This document shows, piece after piece, positions 4,990 to 5,353 of a stretch of DNA of 5,353 bases. The stretch spans positions 1 through 5,353 of the forward strand of contig WJKD01000329.1 of assembly GCA_014729315.1 (NCBI GenBank). The letters run 5' to 3'. The notes below the pieces were generated by a model. It was not told the origin of the DNA. It worked only from the letters and a program-made list of their open reading frames with translations, and searched no databases. Made by a program: the position numbers and the translations under genes. The DNA is from Promethearchaeota archaeon. Lineage in GTDB: Archaea; Asgardarchaeota; Lokiarchaeia; Sigynarchaeales; SOKP01. Positions within the stretch are counted from its first letter, which is position 1. Every line of letters begins with the position of its first letter.

Positions 4990-5353
4990 CTATCCCGCTT
5001 CCTCCCGCCGAATGACATACCGCAATGCCGCAAAAACCAGAAGATTGAAGCTCAATCCGATGAGCGCCGCAAATTGATCCCGGTAAAATACAAATACCTG
5101 AGTCAGGAAAATGGAGATCAGAATAGAACGTTCGAACATTTTGAAAGCTGTTAATCGTGAGCGATGGATGCTGAAAACCCCCAGCATCACGAAGATGCCC
5201 GACAGCAGCGACGAGCCTAATTCCATGGATTGAAGAAAGGTGAGATCTTCGAATCTTTCCGCCATTCTGTTTAGGATTTGAATATTCACAATCTGTTCGA
5301 ATCCCAGTCCTTTGAAGAAGATCAGCACGAATGCGTAGGCGAGTTTGGTGAGA
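4990..5353 (-). CDS. Multi-span membrane protein, C-terminal part (runs off the window)
   Basis: The open frame continues to the right edge. A GTG at 5328 could be taken as a start, but it has no ribosome site. Upstream codons stay open and read LTKLAYAF, continuing the same hydrophobic run, so the true start lies outside the window. Counting from that GTG, membrane spans lie near residues 38-54 (SSLLSGIFVMLGVF), 68-82 and 86-106, with a partial one at the edge. The protein ends in a basic-acidic tail, RYVIRREEAG. A polar loop (about 20-34) and a basic loop (55-66, HRSRL) separate the spans. I do not recognise the family. Base composition is visibly richer in GC than the genes at 1224-4646, so this may be older host sequence flanking an insert. 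A smaller plus-strand frame over 4966-5154 is a shadow of this gene. Confidence 0.75.
   Translation of the reverse strand, partial: LTKLAYAFVLIFFKGLGFEQIVNIQILNRMAERFEDLTFLQSMELGSSLLSGIFVMLGVFSIHRSRLTAFKMFERSILISIFLTQVFVFYRDQFAALIGLSFNLLVFAALRYVIRREEAG

Noticed and set aside
4966..5154. 62-residue plus-strand open frame
   Set aside because: It lies antisense to the longer hydrophobic, membrane-like frame of the right-edge gene, has no ribosome site and looks like a shadow.

Overview
The window suggests an AT-rich bacterial accessory region. Nothing in it fixes the taxon: there is no rRNA, tRNA or phylogenetic marker gene. Bacterial signals are clear, namely Shine-Dalgarno sites, a Phd-type antitoxin with a -10/-35 promoter and palindromic operator, and an intrinsic terminator. 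All supported genes are on the minus strand. By eye, base composition is uneven: the three genes between about 1224 and 4646 are very AT-rich, while the toxin-antitoxin remnant on the left and the truncated membrane-protein gene on the right edge are richer in GC. This fits a patch of acquired genes placed between older sequence.

Left part (1-1223): a gene-poor stretch, then a type II toxin-antitoxin locus. The Phd/YefM-family antitoxin is intact (446-739), with a good ribosome site, an overlapping promoter and an inverted-repeat operator. Its partner, a ParE/RelE-family toxin, is broken twice: a 1-nt deletion after seven codons, and loss of the C-terminal half where a dispersed palindromic 'CAGAT' repeat (271-332) joins. 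The antitoxin is therefore probably an orphan. A second gene-poor stretch (about 805-1223) follows.

Centre (1224-3182): the main gene, a 652-residue AIPR-family (abortive infection phage resistance) protein. Its N-terminus has a PD-(D/E)XK-like nuclease signature and its C-terminus is a complete cold-shock (CspA-type) nucleic-acid-binding domain. This fusion is the strongest candidate for a little-described defence protein in the window. Upstream lie a candidate promoter, a convincing intrinsic terminator belonging to the preceding gene, and a 130-bp GC-richer block of nested inverted repeats (3340-3471) that can fold in two mutually exclusive ways.

Right part (3502-5353): a small zinc-ribbon/single-TM protein with a conserved-looking extracytoplasmic tail (3502-4002, start corrected to an ATG behind a perfect Shine-Dalgarno), a four-TM orphan membrane protein (4095-4646), an AT-rich gap, and the C-terminal part of a multi-spanning membrane protein that runs off the right edge (4990-5353). 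No function can be given for these three. Joint action of the two small membrane genes with the AIPR-cold-shock protein is possible, but only because they are adjacent; the terminator between them argues for separate transcripts.
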